Below, piece by piece: positions 1 through 8,709 of a DNA stretch of 61,680 bases. A program made the translations under genes and the position numbers. Below the pieces are notes generated by a model, which was not told the DNA's origin, made no database searches, and was given only the letters and a program-made list of their open reading frames with translations. The stretch is from assembly GCA_028684915.1 (NCBI GenBank), contig JAQUEZ010000015.1, positions 1 to 61,680 on the forward strand. The letters run 5' to 3'. The stretch is from Desulfobulbus sp. GTDB lineage: Bacteria; Desulfobacterota; Desulfobulbia; Desulfobulbales; Desulfobulbaceae. Positions within the stretch are counted from its first letter, which is position 1, and every line of letters starts with the position of its first letter.

Positions 1-1610
1 AAAAAGGGGCCGCCGCCCCGATCTTGCCACTGGGGATCGGCGCTGAGAATGGTTTCCTCATGTTCACGGTCCTGGGCCACCGTGCCCAAACGGGCCCAGG
101 CCATCTGCCCGCCTTTCATCACCACCGCCAGATCGCCTCCCGTGGTCTGTTTGCAGGCTTCCGTCACCAGTTGCCGAATCAGACGTCCCTCCTCACTTTT
201 ATTGAGAAAGGTATCCACCGGCCAGGGACCGGGCTCGGTCGGCGGGGCCAACAGGGATTGGGGATTGTTCAAGCGCAGATCGATATCGCCGGGAATGCCG
301 TCGGTATCCTGATGCCAGGTCAGGGTCAGGGTGGTATATCCAGGCCGGTCGCCAGCCTCGACAAAACTGCTGTCCATATCCACCGGCACATACTTGCTAT
401 GCAGACAGTAATACGCGGGCAAATACTCCCGTTTCGACGTGCCTGTTCCGCGATGTATAACATCGGCTAACCATTGCCCCTCAAGACGTGACCAATCACC
501 GGCTGCATAGACGATATCAAGCACTGTCCCCTTGACCTGTCCATCCTTGTCCGTGGTATAAATAACCCGCCCTTTGGGTGGGTTGGCCAGTTCGGTCAGT
601 GGCAGGACAACCGGCCGGGCGACCGTGGCCCCATTGAGGGTCAACTGGTTAATGGGCCGGTAAAAGACCAACCGGTCGTCATGAACGGCCTTGATCCGCC
701 GATACAAGGGTTTGTTGTCCTCGGAACGAATGACAACGATGTCTCCGGGAGCCAAGCCCTTGCTGCCGGAGGCCAACTGCAGACTGTGGCCCACTGCCTC
801 CACGCCCTTGGTGGCCGGACCCAACGGTTTGAGACGCTCCTTGGGACAGAGGTGGACCAGCGTTGTGCCCAGGGTAAAGCCGGCGGCAATGGCCGGGGTC
901 AAGGAAAGTGTGGTCTGTTTTCCCTCCAGCACAAGACCTTGAACCAGATGGGCAGAGAGCTTGCCGCTCACCTGATTTTCGAGTACCAGGGGATCACCGA
1001 CACGCACCTTGTCCAGATGGCCGACTACAAGCAGCTCGGTCCCGGAAAGCCCTTGCGGAGAGATCTGATAGCCCTTGGCCCGCAAACTGTTGTAGGCCGC
1101 ATCCACGATGAGTTCTTCCTGGGTCTCAAAGATGATCGGTTTGCCGCTTTTGGGTGCGTGCTTGACCTGAAGACCGGCGGCAAGAGTACCTTTTTTCCCG
1201 GCCTTGACCTGGAGTGCCAACGGTACAGAAGCGGAGGCCGGTGGCAGTGGAGCATAGTTAAGCAGGGCGACCAGACGGCGCAGATTTTCCCACTGACTGG
1301 CGGTTTCCAGCGTTGCTTCGTTGGCAAAAGCATCGACATGTCCGCCCAGCACATGGCAGGAACGGGCAAATTGCCGGGTCACTTGCCAGAGCATATCTCT
1401 GGGATCAGCTGCATAGAGGTTTTCAAGCCGTGATTTTTTCACCTCTTCGCTTTCGCCATCAAGCGGAGGCGCTCCACCGGAAACCGGTTGCCACTGGGGG
1501 AAGCGATCGGCCAGACCGGCTCGCATCCGCTCAAGAAAAACCGCCGCATTCCCATCGATATAGCTGAACCGGGACAGGCCCGCACGGTTCCACCGGGTCA
1601 GATCGCTCAT
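1..1610 (-). CDS. eCIS baseplate assembly protein (partial, runs off left edge)
   Basis: An open reading frame of about 536 codons runs leftwards from the ATG at 1610 to the window edge without a stop. The start overlaps the stop of the upstream gene (ATGA), so the two are translationally coupled. The N-terminal part contains a segment reading LYAADPRDMLWQVTRQFAR and then beta-rich, carrier-like domains, as in the large putative baseplate assembly proteins of contractile injection systems (Afp11/Afp12 position, T4 gp6/gp7-like). It follows the gp25-like and baseplate J-like genes, the usual place for an outer wedge component. The family call rests on context plus overall resemblance. The 3' end and further eCIS genes should lie to the left of the window. 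Confidence 0.8.
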   Translation of the reverse strand, partial: MSDLTRWNRAGLSRFSYIDGNAAVFLERMRAGLADRFPQWQPVSGGAPPLDGESEEVKKSRLENLYAADPRDMLWQVTRQFARSCHVLGGHVDAFANEATLETASQWENLRRLVALLNYAPLPPASASVPLALQVKAGKKGTLAAGLQVKHAPKSGKPIIFETQEELIVDAAYNSLRAKGYQISPQGLSGTELLVVGHLDKVRVGDPLVLENQVSGKLSAHLVQGLVLEGKQTTLSLTPAIAAGFTLGTTLVHLCPKERLKPLGPATKGVEAVGHSLQLASGSKGLAPGDIVVIRSEDNKPLYRRIKAVHDDRLVFYRPINQLTLNGATVARPVVLPLTELANPPKGRVIYTTDKDGQVKGTVLDIVYAAGDWSRLEGQWLADVIHRGTGTSKREYLPAYYCLHSKYVPVDMDSSFVEAGDRPGYTTLTLTWHQDTDGIPGDIDLRLNNPQSLLAPPTEPGPWPVDTFLNKSEEGRLIRQLVTEACKQTTGGDLAVVMKGGQMAWARLGTVAQDREHEETILSADPQWQDRGGGPF

Positions 1611-2809
1611 CCTTTCCGTCCTCCATGCAAGCTCAGGGTGTAATACCCCCGTTCCGGGCGGGCCTGGTCGTTGTCGCAGATGGCAACCTCAAGACCTTCA
1701 AGCACGATCTGGCCGCTGGCCGACTGGTCGCGAAAACGGTCGCCAAGCCGTTTAAATCGGTTGAGACAGACATTGTCCACCCCGCTCAGTCCCATGAGGA
1801 GCTGATACAGGTCACTGGCCCAAAGATCCTCACCAAAACGTAATCGCCCAGGGGCAAAAAATCCGCCGGGTCCAGTGCCCAAGGCCCGCTCCACCGCATG
1901 GCGAATCTCCGACTGGAAGTACTCCTGATTGACCTGGATCGAGAGGCTGATCACCATGCCCACCTCAACCGCCTCCTCAAGCACCACTTCCTGGCCGACC
2001 ATGCGATAGGCCTCAAGAAAAGGATAAAGGATCGAACGTACATTGGGGCTGTCTTCCCTCTCGGGTAGATGTAGGCCGCGCTGGGCATGAAAGGCGAGGG
2101 TCTGCGCCCAGATATCGTCGCCGAAGTCGTCGCATGGGCTATCTAGATGCAAACGACGCCAGTTGATCACCGCCACGTGCACCGTGGACCAGGAACCATC
2201 CCAGCGCTCCCAGGCATGGGCCCGTAACACCAGAGGATGACGCTCCAACTGCTGCTCGAAATCCTCCAGAGTGACCATACGATGTTGGTCATGGATAGAA
2301 CGCGGCCCGTCGATGCGGGCTTGCTCCATCTGCTCCGGATGATCAAGCCACCAGTCGTCAAAGCGCAGCCGGTCCTCGCTGGTCAAGGCGGCTGCGGCCT
2401 GATCCCCATCAAGACCGGTAAAGGGCCCCTGTTGCATCCGCTTGCCGATGGCCGCAGCATCATAGCCGATCAAAAGCAGCAACCGACGCAGGGACTCGGG
2501 CCGACGGGCGGTCTCGAGGAACCGTTCGGCCATGGCTCGATCAAGACCGTCGGACAACTGGTCCAGTGCGTAGGCCAGGACTTCAACGAGGGCCACCTCG
2601 ACATCGGCGGGGGTCCAGCGACGGCGCTCGGGAAAGCGGGCAGCCAATTCCTGGAACATGAACAGACGAAATCCGTCGTAGTCGCGCTGATCCCAGTCAA
2701 AATCGTCGCCCAACTCGGGCAGCACGTCCGGTAGATTGATCAACCGCCGACCGCAATCGGGACAGGCACCGTCAAACAACAAATCGGCAACTGGATCCAC
2801 AGCCATCAT
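1607..2809 (-). CDS. eCIS baseplate wedge protein, J/gp6-like
   Basis: This 400-residue protein sits between the gp25-like gene, with which it overlaps by 4 nt, and the larger assembly protein. The N-terminus has a CPDC metal-binding-like pair. A helical region (about 65-130, including DVEVALVEVLAYALDQ) is followed by a domain containing RSIHDQHRMVTLEDFEQQ, which is typical of baseplate J/gp47-type wedge proteins: the segment before it is an entry helix bundle, and VTLEDFE opens the J domain. In related systems it forms the wedge that joins the baseplate hub to the sheath ring. The assignment is strong at the level of baseplate wedge; the exact Afp11 versus Afp12 equivalence is inferred. Confidence 0.82.
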   Translation of the reverse strand: MMAVDPVADLLFDGACPDCGRRLINLPDVLPELGDDFDWDQRDYDGFRLFMFQELAARFPERRRWTPADVEVALVEVLAYALDQLSDGLDRAMAERFLETARRPESLRRLLLLIGYDAAAIGKRMQQGPFTGLDGDQAAAALTSEDRLRFDDWWLDHPEQMEQARIDGPRSIHDQHRMVTLEDFEQQLERHPLVLRAHAWERWDGSWSTVHVAVINWRRLHLDSPCDDFGDDIWAQTLAFHAQRGLHLPEREDSPNVRSILYPFLEAYRMVGQEVVLEEAVEVGMVISLSIQVNQEYFQSEIRHAVERALGTGPGGFFAPGRLRFGEDLWASDLYQLLMGLSGVDNVCLNRFKRLGDRFRDQSASGQIVLEGLEVAICDNDQARPERGYYTLSLHGGRKG

Positions 2810-3192
2810 CCGGCTCCTACAGTAAAGACCTGGCTTTCACGGTGGCCGATGGCAGCCAGCGTGTAGGCAATAGTAATCGTCAGGGTGGCCTCCTCACCGT
2901 TGACCTCGACCTCGATACTCTTGGGATCGACCTCGCCCTGGAGGGCATCGGCCAGGCTGGAAAGGAGGCGGCGTTTGGTGATCTGCCACAGGGGCGTACT
3001 GTTGGGTTCAAAGACCAAGACCTTGACCCCCGCCCCAAACTCGGGGCGGAACACCCGTTCTCCCGGCAAGGTGAACAATACTTGCTCAATCTGGCCGCGA
3101 ATATGCTCAGAACGGCCAGCCAGACGGGGGCCGTTTGCATCAATTTTAATGGGAAAGGCCAGATAGGGAGGATCGATCAGTCGGCGTGCCAT
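2806..3192 (-). CDS. gp25-like baseplate wedge protein (GPW/gp25 family)
   Basis: A 128-residue protein with the hallmarks of the GPW/gp25 lysozyme-like wedge family (T4 gp25, Afp9, TssE relatives). These include the PGERVFRPEFGAGVKVLVFEP segment (about 41-61) and an internal IRGQIEQVLFTLPGER stretch. The protein initiates sheath assembly at the baseplate and normally lacks lysozyme activity. It begins just after the spike gene (9 nt gap) and overlaps the next wedge gene by 4 nt. Family length is usually 110-140 residues, so it is intact. Confidence 0.92.
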   Translation of the reverse strand: MARRLIDPPYLAFPIKIDANGPRLAGRSEHIRGQIEQVLFTLPGERVFRPEFGAGVKVLVFEPNSTPLWQITKRRLLSSLADALQGEVDPKSIEVEVNGEEATLTITIAYTLAAIGHRESQVFTVGAG

Positions 3193-3201
3193 GGCAGCTC
3201 C

Positions 3202-4020
3202 TTATGCACTGGTAACCTTGGTGGAGAGACTGTTCATCTCGCCCTGGGGAACCGGAGGCCCGGTAGGCCCCATACTGGAGGGATGGATATGGGTCGCCAG
3301 CAGGGTGAGCAGACTAGTTCCTTTAATTACCGGCTCACCGGAGCTGCCCCCCAACTGGACCATGCTGCCTTCCAGACTCAGGACGCCCGAGGTGCTGAGG
3401 GTAATTCCGGACGATGCCATGGTGAGCTTATTGCCGCTTACATCCTCCATAGCGATGCCCCTGCTGTCCAGCGTCAGGGTGTTGCCGCTTGCATCCTCCA
3501 ACACGACCTTGCTGTTTTGGCCATCCAGGGTCAACCGGTCGTCGTTGTTATTGGTAAGCAGGACCATGTCGTCCTTATCCATCTCCAGTTTTGCCCCATT
3601 GGCATGCAGCAACCGCACCGTCTCATCTCCATCTTTTTCCTCGAAGAGCAGCACATGGCCCCTGGCAGTTCGGAGTACCAGTGTGGTGGGTTGATCCTGC
3701 ACCTCCTCGGGAATATCACCACTTTGCTGCCAGAAGGTCCCGGTCCAAATGGGGAAATCGAGATTGCCACCCTCAAACTCCACCCAAACCTGGGCACCGA
3801 TCTCGGCAACGGTGAACAGACCTCGATTACTCAATCCACCGCAAGGCAGACAGGGCAAAGCCCAGTCGGTTTCCGCCTCACCCAGGAGACTGGGTACCCG
3901 CAGTTTCACCCGGGCCAATCGCTGTGGATCATCATTATCGGTAACAAATCCCCGGTATTTGCCATAGGCACGGCGTTCTCGCAGGCTTTGCGTCAGTTGT
4001 TGTTGGAGATCATCGGGCAT
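3202..4020 (-). CDS. eCIS central spike protein, gp5/gpV-like (VgrG C-terminal type)
   Basis: A 272-residue baseplate spike. Residues about 18-95 form the OB-fold of the baseplate assembly V/gp5 family, with GKYRGFVTDNDDPQRLARVK and a proline/cysteine-containing turn (ALPCLPCGG). From about 120 onward there is a repetitive beta-prism stretch alternating charged and small residues (MDKDDMVLLTNNNDDRLTLD and similar), as in spike needles. The C-terminus carries THIHPSSMGPTGPPVP, which resembles the end of PAAR-free spike proteins. It overlaps the gp27-like hub gene by one base (4020). The spike punctures the target membrane. No separate PAAR tip gene is visible in the window. Confidence 0.88.
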   Translation of the reverse strand: MPDDLQQQLTQSLRERRAYGKYRGFVTDNDDPQRLARVKLRVPSLLGEAETDWALPCLPCGGLSNRGLFTVAEIGAQVWVEFEGGNLDFPIWTGTFWQQSGDIPEEVQDQPTTLVLRTARGHVLLFEEKDGDETVRLLHANGAKLEMDKDDMVLLTNNNDDRLTLDGQNSKVVLEDASGNTLTLDSRGIAMEDVSGNKLTMASSGITLSTSGVLSLEGSMVQLGGSSGEPVIKGTSLLTLLATHIHPSSMGPTGPPVPQGEMNSLSTKVTSA

Positions 4021-5171
4021 CAGATCACTCCTGCCAGTGAACTCATCAGTCCGGTGACCGTATCGAGATTATCACCGTACCCGTTTCGCAGCAGGCGAAA
4101 TTGCTGGCGATATCCCACAGCGGTGAAACTGTGGCTGACACTGTCGACATAGTAGATACCGGACATACGCTCACCCAGACCATCCACCGCCACCGGCAGG
4201 CCAGCCTGGAGCACGTGGCCGTAGAGTGCGCCATCGAGTTCGCCTTCTCCCTGAAGACGGTGGATGTCCAGATCATTGGCCTTCATCTGCGCCAGGGCCT
4301 GCAAACGGGCTGCATCTGCCCCGGCCTCAGCCGATATCCGCCAGACAAAATCTTCCAGTCCGGCATGGCTGCTGTCGGCACGGCTGGTCCCGAGCAGAAA
4401 AAGGTTGGAACGGACAGGCTCCGGTGAATCGACCCTATCGCCGCTGTCCGTGGGGGCATCGTATGCCACGGCATCGGGCTGATGGCCGTTGGCACGGACC
4501 GACAGGGACAGGCAGTTGGTGGCCTCACCGCCATAGATCAGAATCGTCCACTGCGGATCCGCCTCCAGTCGCATGGGGCCGAAGTAGACCCGCCCCTCGC
4601 GAAAAATCAGCTCGTAACCGTTGAACTCGGACCGGGATTTAAGAAATTTGATGTCGGTGTCGTTCTGGGCGATGCCGACCAGCCGTTCCTGTCCCGATTC
4701 GCTGTCCTGATGCAGCAGCAGTCCATAAGAAGAGAGAATCTCTGTGAGAATCAGGGTATCGCTGGTGGGCAGATCCGAGGCACCCCAGGTCCGGCGCTGA
4801 TGGGTCCGGTCCAGACGCAAAGAATCATCCTGGCACTCCACCACCACCTGAGCCCTACCGGCATCCTCGGGGGTTTCCAGACGCACCTCACGGATATAAC
4901 CACGCATCACCTCCTCTTCCCGGCTTCCGAAAGCAGCAGTGATGACAATTCGGGCCCAGGGTTCGAGGATGCCCGCATCCTGCACCGTCCAGGCGCCCAA
5001 CTCGTTGCGCCGGGTCTCGAAGGTGAGGGTGGCGGTGGCGGCCTCGGTTCGACTGCACTCCACCCTGACCTCCAGCAGAAAAGGATAGAGCCCATCGATC
5101 TCCGCCCCATCGACGGTGATGAGACATTCGGCAGGATCACGATCTTGCCTGGCAAAAAGATCAAGCAGCAT
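4020..5171 (-). CDS. eCIS baseplate hub, gp27/late control D-like (VgrG N-terminal type)
   Basis: The 383-residue product resembles the phage late control gene D/gp27 fold that forms the trimeric hub under the spike. Beta-rich segments include EVRVECSRTEAATATLTFET and the conserved-style FLKSRSEFNGYELIFREGRV, where other members carry an FLxxLAxxxGY motif. The hub and spike functions are on two adjacent genes here (383 + 272 aa); in VgrG proteins they are fused. It lies 3 nt downstream of the LysM gene. The protein would bridge the tube and the spike. Confidence 0.87.
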   Translation of the reverse strand: MLLDLFARQDRDPAECLITVDGAEIDGLYPFLLEVRVECSRTEAATATLTFETRRNELGAWTVQDAGILEPWARIVITAAFGSREEEVMRGYIREVRLETPEDAGRAQVVVECQDDSLRLDRTHQRRTWGASDLPTSDTLILTEILSSYGLLLHQDSESGQERLVGIAQNDTDIKFLKSRSEFNGYELIFREGRVYFGPMRLEADPQWTILIYGGEATNCLSLSVRANGHQPDAVAYDAPTDSGDRVDSPEPVRSNLFLLGTSRADSSHAGLEDFVWRISAEAGADAARLQALAQMKANDLDIHRLQGEGELDGALYGHVLQAGLPVAVDGLGERMSGIYYVDSVSHSFTAVGYRQQFRLLRNGYGDNLDTVTGLMSSLAGVI

Positions 5172-5174
5172 ATT

Positions 5175-5465
5175 CTACTCCTTGGCCTTGGGAATGAGGA
5201 TAACTTCACCGGCCCTTCCGGCCAGCGACAGCTCTACCCCGCTGGTCAGATCCGGGTTGGCATCGAGAATCCGCCACCAGAGGCGGGCATCGTTGTAATA
5301 GTGGTGGGCAAGAAGATCGAGGCGATCACCCGCCTCGATCACATGTTCCACCACCCCGACCGCAGGCCCGATCACCCGTTCGCGGATTCCTTTGCACCGG
5401 ATCTGGCCTTGTTCGTCGGCCTCGAAACGACGTCCATTCTTGTAGCGGGAATTATTAAGCAACAT
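5175..5465 (-). CDS. Small LysM-domain eCIS baseplate protein
   Basis: A 96-residue protein whose centre reads DRLDLLAHHYYNDARLWWRI, followed by LDANPD. This matches the tail-associated LysM domain (the gpX/gp53/Afp7 C-terminal type) that clamps hub to tube. It overlaps the upstream CIS-tube-type gene by 1 nt. In Afp and PVC the equivalent domain is the C-terminal part of one larger protein (Afp7/Pvc7); here it is a separate cistron. Confidence 0.85.
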   Translation of the reverse strand: MLLNNSRYKNGRRFEADEQGQIRCKGIRERVIGPAVGVVEHVIEAGDRLDLLAHHYYNDARLWWRILDANPDLTSGVELSLAGRAGEVILIPKAKE

Positions 5466-6097
5466 CAGATCAAACCTCCCGCTTGGATGCTATTAAGTTT
5501 CGCGCCGATCACCTGCCGCACTTTTTCCACGGCATAAAAGGGATTATTGCCTTCAATAACCTGGAGATTCAGCTTCACCGTGGCCCGATACGGTGTGAGG
5601 GTCGGCAAATGGGCCGACTCGCTCACCTCGACACTTTTAAGAAAAACCGGCAACACATGCACCCCCCAGACCAAAAGCAGGACCGAAGCCGACAGGGATC
5701 GCTGGAAGGCGCGGTTTCCGCCGAATCCAAGGCCAGCCAAGGCCTGCACGCCGTCCGGTCCCTGGATCTTGGGTTCAACCATGGAGCGCAGGGTGTCCAG
5801 TTCCGGTTGAATCCCCAGAGTTTGGGTGATGGGATCCCCGTCATTCATTCGGTCGGTGGCATCGAGCAGGATTTCAAGATCAAAGGACTCGGGTTCCACC
5901 GAAACCCCCTGTGCAACCCGAGAGGTCTCCGAGGGCAGGGCAAAATCGTAGCCGCCGCGGGTGGCGGGCGTGGAACCCAGATTCAGGGTTACAGTGCGGT
6001 TACGGGTCAGATTTTGGGGATTAAAACGAAAAGAGAGCATGAGCGGTGGCGTACCCGTTCCGTATTCCACCAGAAATCCACGTAAAGGCGATAACAT
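5465..6097 (-). CDS. Contractile injection system tube-type baseplate protein (Afp7 N-terminal-like)
   Basis: A 210-residue protein that opens with GTPPLMLSFRFNPQNLTRNR. The FxFNPxxLxRxR pattern is the signature of the CIS_tube/Afp7 N-terminal domain, which forms the tube-proximal baseplate layer. A mid-section DLEILLDATDRMNDGDP is also typical. It precedes the LysM gene, and together they reproduce the two halves of Afp7. The likely job is to link the inner tube to the hub. Confidence 0.85.
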   Translation of the reverse strand: MLSPLRGFLVEYGTGTPPLMLSFRFNPQNLTRNRTVTLNLGSTPATRGGYDFALPSETSRVAQGVSVEPESFDLEILLDATDRMNDGDPITQTLGIQPELDTLRSMVEPKIQGPDGVQALAGLGFGGNRAFQRSLSASVLLLVWGVHVLPVFLKSVEVSESAHLPTLTPYRATVKLNLQVIEGNNPFYAVEKVRQVIGAKLNSIQAGGLI

Positions 6098-6111
6098 CCG
6101 TCGCTCTCCTC

Positions 6112-6348
6112 TTAAGTTAGATCGGCCTTGATGGCGGCATGAATCGAATCGGCTATCCGCTGGGCCACCCGCTGATCGGTATGGTGCGTTTCCACCGCCA
6201 CCGGCCCCACTCGCAGGTGCTCAATTCGGCCTGTGGGCAAGCTGGTGTAACCGGCCAGGTTTTCGCCAACCAAACGACCGATGCGCTGAGCCCGCTTCTC
6301 AAATCCGGGGGGCAACTGCAGCTGAAGCTGACCGATCTCAGTGCTCAT
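6112..6348 (-). CDS. Small conserved-type eCIS protein of unknown function
   Basis: A 78-residue protein between the AAA+ ATPase gene, which it overlaps by 11 nt, and the Afp7-like gene. It has no recognised domain, no signal peptide and no membrane segment. Its composition is ordinary for a folded alpha/beta protein, with a C-terminal helix (HTDQRVAQRIADSIHAAI). Small proteins at this position occur in other eCIS clusters and may be assembly factors; this is inferred from position alone. Confidence 0.6.
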   Translation of the reverse strand: MSTEIGQLQLQLPPGFEKRAQRIGRLVGENLAGYTSLPTGRIEHLRVGPVAVETHHTDQRVAQRIADSIHAAIKADLT

Positions 6349-7684
6349 TAACCAGCTCCGGGGGCAGATATTCCGCCAACGGTCCCAAATCCTGAGGATT
6401 GATTTCCCTCACCTCCTTGCCAAGTTCCCGCCAGACCGCATGGGCTATGTGACCTAAACTGATCGAAGTTTCGCCTCCGGCTGCCAGGTAGGCGGCATGG
6501 AGTGCTGCGTTACGGATAGAGCCGCCTGTCAAAGCCACGGCAGAGCCGAGAAAATCATAGTCCACCTGCGCATCAAGCGGTGCCAGCGGTGGGAGTAGAC
6601 GTCGCCAGAGGGCAGATCGGGCTTCCGTATCCGGGCGCGGAAAATCGACCACCATCTGAAAGCGACGGGTAAAGGCGCCATCCATCTGTTTACGCAGGTT
6701 GGTAGTGAGGATGCAGGGGCCGCTATGGGACTCGATCCGGGTAAGCAGGTGGCTGACCTCCATGTTGGCATAGCGGTCACGGGCTTCCTTGACCTCCCCC
6801 CGTTTGGCAAAAAGGGCATCGGCCTCGTCGAACTGGAGCACCATGGGCTGATCGTGGGCCGCATCAAAGAGCCGGTTGAGATTCTCCTCGGTCTCGCCTA
6901 CATACTTGCTCACCAAGCGGCCAAGGTCGACGCGAAAAAGTTGCCAGCCCAAGGCATTGGCCAAAACAGAGGCGGCAAAGGTCTTTCCCGTGCCTGATGG
7001 ACCTGTAAAAAGGGCCACCGGGCCGCCCACGCTCTGTCCCTGCCAGCAGTTGACCACCGTGTCCCGTTGCTCGATCCAGAGCAAATACTCGCGCAACATG
7101 GCCAGCCGGCTGGCCGGCAGTACCAGATCCTTCCAGGTGGCCTGCTGGTGAACCGCAGTGGCACCGGGTGGTGGCGGGATCTCAATTTCTCGACCGCTGA
7201 TCCGGGCAAGCAGCCAGGATTCCGGATGGATCGGCTGAAAAGGCCCCTCCTGCTCGCAACGGATCAGACGACGCCGACGCAGCCCCCCCTGCGGTCCCAG
7301 GGCCTGACGCAGCTGTTCTGCCTGGGTGCTGTCCAGGGCAAGGAGTTCCTGAATCAGGCTGCGCGTGGCCCAAGGCTGGCTGAGTCCGGCCTGAAGACTC
7401 TGGAAACTCCAACCCAGCCGGGGCTCTACCTCCGGCGCCAATACGCAGGCAAGGATATCGTATTCCAGGGGATGCAGCCGCAGGCCAAGTACACTCTCCC
7501 AAGTAGCCTCAGGTTCCCGCAGGGTATGCACCTCGGCCTGCAGTTGCCTGAGCTGCTCCATTTCCCCATCGCCGAGACCTTCCCCCCGCCGCCCTTTGGC
7601 CAGACACCAGCACAACAATTCCAGCCGACGCCACTCGGCATCGAATCGGGAGAGGAGGTGAAGATCGTCCAAGGGCGCATTCAT
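6338..7684 (-). CDS. eCIS AAA+ ATPase (Afp15/Pvc15-like)
   Basis: A 448-residue AAA+ protein. An N-terminal domain of about 200 residues precedes the ATPase core. Walker A is GPSGTGKT (228-235), Walker B is VLQFDEAD (282-289), and an ILTTNLRKQMD sensor-1/arginine-finger region follows. One such ATPase is a hallmark of eCIS loci (Afp15, Pvc15), where it is thought to act in assembly or cargo loading. It is not ClpV, and the system has no T6SS membrane complex genes. It lies 4 nt after the DUF4255 gene. Confidence 0.92.
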   Translation of the reverse strand: MNAPLDDLHLLSRFDAEWRRLELLCWCLAKGRRGEGLGDGEMEQLRQLQAEVHTLREPEATWESVLGLRLHPLEYDILACVLAPEVEPRLGWSFQSLQAGLSQPWATRSLIQELLALDSTQAEQLRQALGPQGGLRRRRLIRCEQEGPFQPIHPESWLLARISGREIEIPPPPGATAVHQQATWKDLVLPASRLAMLREYLLWIEQRDTVVNCWQGQSVGGPVALFTGPSGTGKTFAASVLANALGWQLFRVDLGRLVSKYVGETEENLNRLFDAAHDQPMVLQFDEADALFAKRGEVKEARDRYANMEVSHLLTRIESHSGPCILTTNLRKQMDGAFTRRFQMVVDFPRPDTEARSALWRRLLPPLAPLDAQVDYDFLGSAVALTGGSIRNAALHAAYLAAGGETSISLGHIAHAVWRELGKEVREINPQDLGPLAEYLPPELVNEH

Positions 7685-7688
7685 AGCA

Positions 7689-8708
7689 TCAACCCGTATA
7701 AAGGGTAATTAAGAGCGGATTGGAGCGCAGTTGCACCAAGGTGCCGTCAGTGGGACGAACCAGGCTCCGTTCCGCATAAAGGAGCATCTGCCCGGCCCGA
7801 TCGTTAAAGGGTAAGGGTGCAGGAAGCACCGTTGCCTCAGCCACGCTCTCGGGATCGACTCCACGGTTTGGGGTCAGCACCGGAGTCGAGGGGAGCACCG
7901 GCTGCCAGCCCTGCCCTGGCTCCCAGGTTTCCCAACACAGCGCCACTGAGGATCCAACCTCCCCGGCCAACCAGACCTGGGGAACAAAGGTGGCCAATTC
8001 GGGACTGCCCACCTGGAAGAGAAGACTTAAGGCGCAGGTGCCCTGATAGACCAGGGCCACTGCTGGGGTCCAATCCGCCTGGCGGGTATCCGGAACCATG
8101 GGGACCACTACCGGTGGGGTCCCGGCTGCACGCACCGCCTGGGTGTCCAAGGTGGATTGGAGCTGTAGCCCGAGAGCGCCGGTCAGTGGCGCGGGAACGG
8201 TCTTGTCTATCGGAACCACCGGCATAAGCGAGATCTCATAGAGCAAAGAAGGCCGGTAGACCGTGTCCCCTTGAGTGGACCAGAGTTGATTGAGTTGATC
8301 CAGTGCCAAAGATTGGAGAATGACCTGTAGGTGGTAGCGCTCACCGTCGACATCGAGATCAAAAATCGGTTTTTCGTGAAAGATGCGGCTAACCTCGCCG
8401 ACCAGACGCAGGTCGTTTTCGCCGGGGCCAACGCTGTCCTCTTCGCTGGAAAAAGGGGTGACGAGACAAAATGCCCGCATCCAACCGGTTTCTCCGGGAA
8501 GGATATCGGGAAACAGGCCTGCGGGTTCAAAGCGGTAAAAAAAGAGGTTGAGTCGGTGATCAGAATCACCAGCCCCGGTTGAAGCGGTTTCCGCCGGGGT
8601 GGAGAGTACCACGCTGACCTTGCTGCGATCCGATCCATTGATCGCGCCGTCGAGATAGGTGCGGATACCTTTACAGACCTGGGAGAGTGGTGAAGATGCC
8701 AGTGCCAT
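7689..8708 (-). CDS. Tail terminator protein, DUF4255/Pvc16 N-terminal type
   Basis: A 339-residue protein. The N-terminus (SQVCKGIRTYLDGA, later LNLFFYRFEPAG) is characteristic of the DUF4255/Pvc16 family; Afp16 of this family caps the tube and sheath and controls particle length. The C-terminal 120 residues form a beta-rich extension. It immediately precedes the AAA+ gene, as expected for the 16/15 pair of eCIS loci, and starts 1 nt after the disordered protein gene ends. Confidence 0.88.
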   Translation of the reverse strand: MALASSPLSQVCKGIRTYLDGAINGSDRSKVSVVLSTPAETASTGAGDSDHRLNLFFYRFEPAGLFPDILPGETGWMRAFCLVTPFSSEEDSVGPGENDLRLVGEVSRIFHEKPIFDLDVDGERYHLQVILQSLALDQLNQLWSTQGDTVYRPSLLYEISLMPVVPIDKTVPAPLTGALGLQLQSTLDTQAVRAAGTPPVVVPMVPDTRQADWTPAVALVYQGTCALSLLFQVGSPELATFVPQVWLAGEVGSSVALCWETWEPGQGWQPVLPSTPVLTPNRGVDPESVAEATVLPAPLPFNDRAGQMLLYAERSLVRPTDGTLVQLRSNPLLITLYTG

Positions 8709-8709
8709 A

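Noticed and set aside
24..470. Plus-strand open frames across the eCIS region (24-470, 681-1433, 2842-4152, 4482-5537, 11113-12429)
   Set aside because: They lie antisense to well-supported eCIS genes with clear family motifs, and have no ribosome sites. They are by-products of the GC-rich coding strand.
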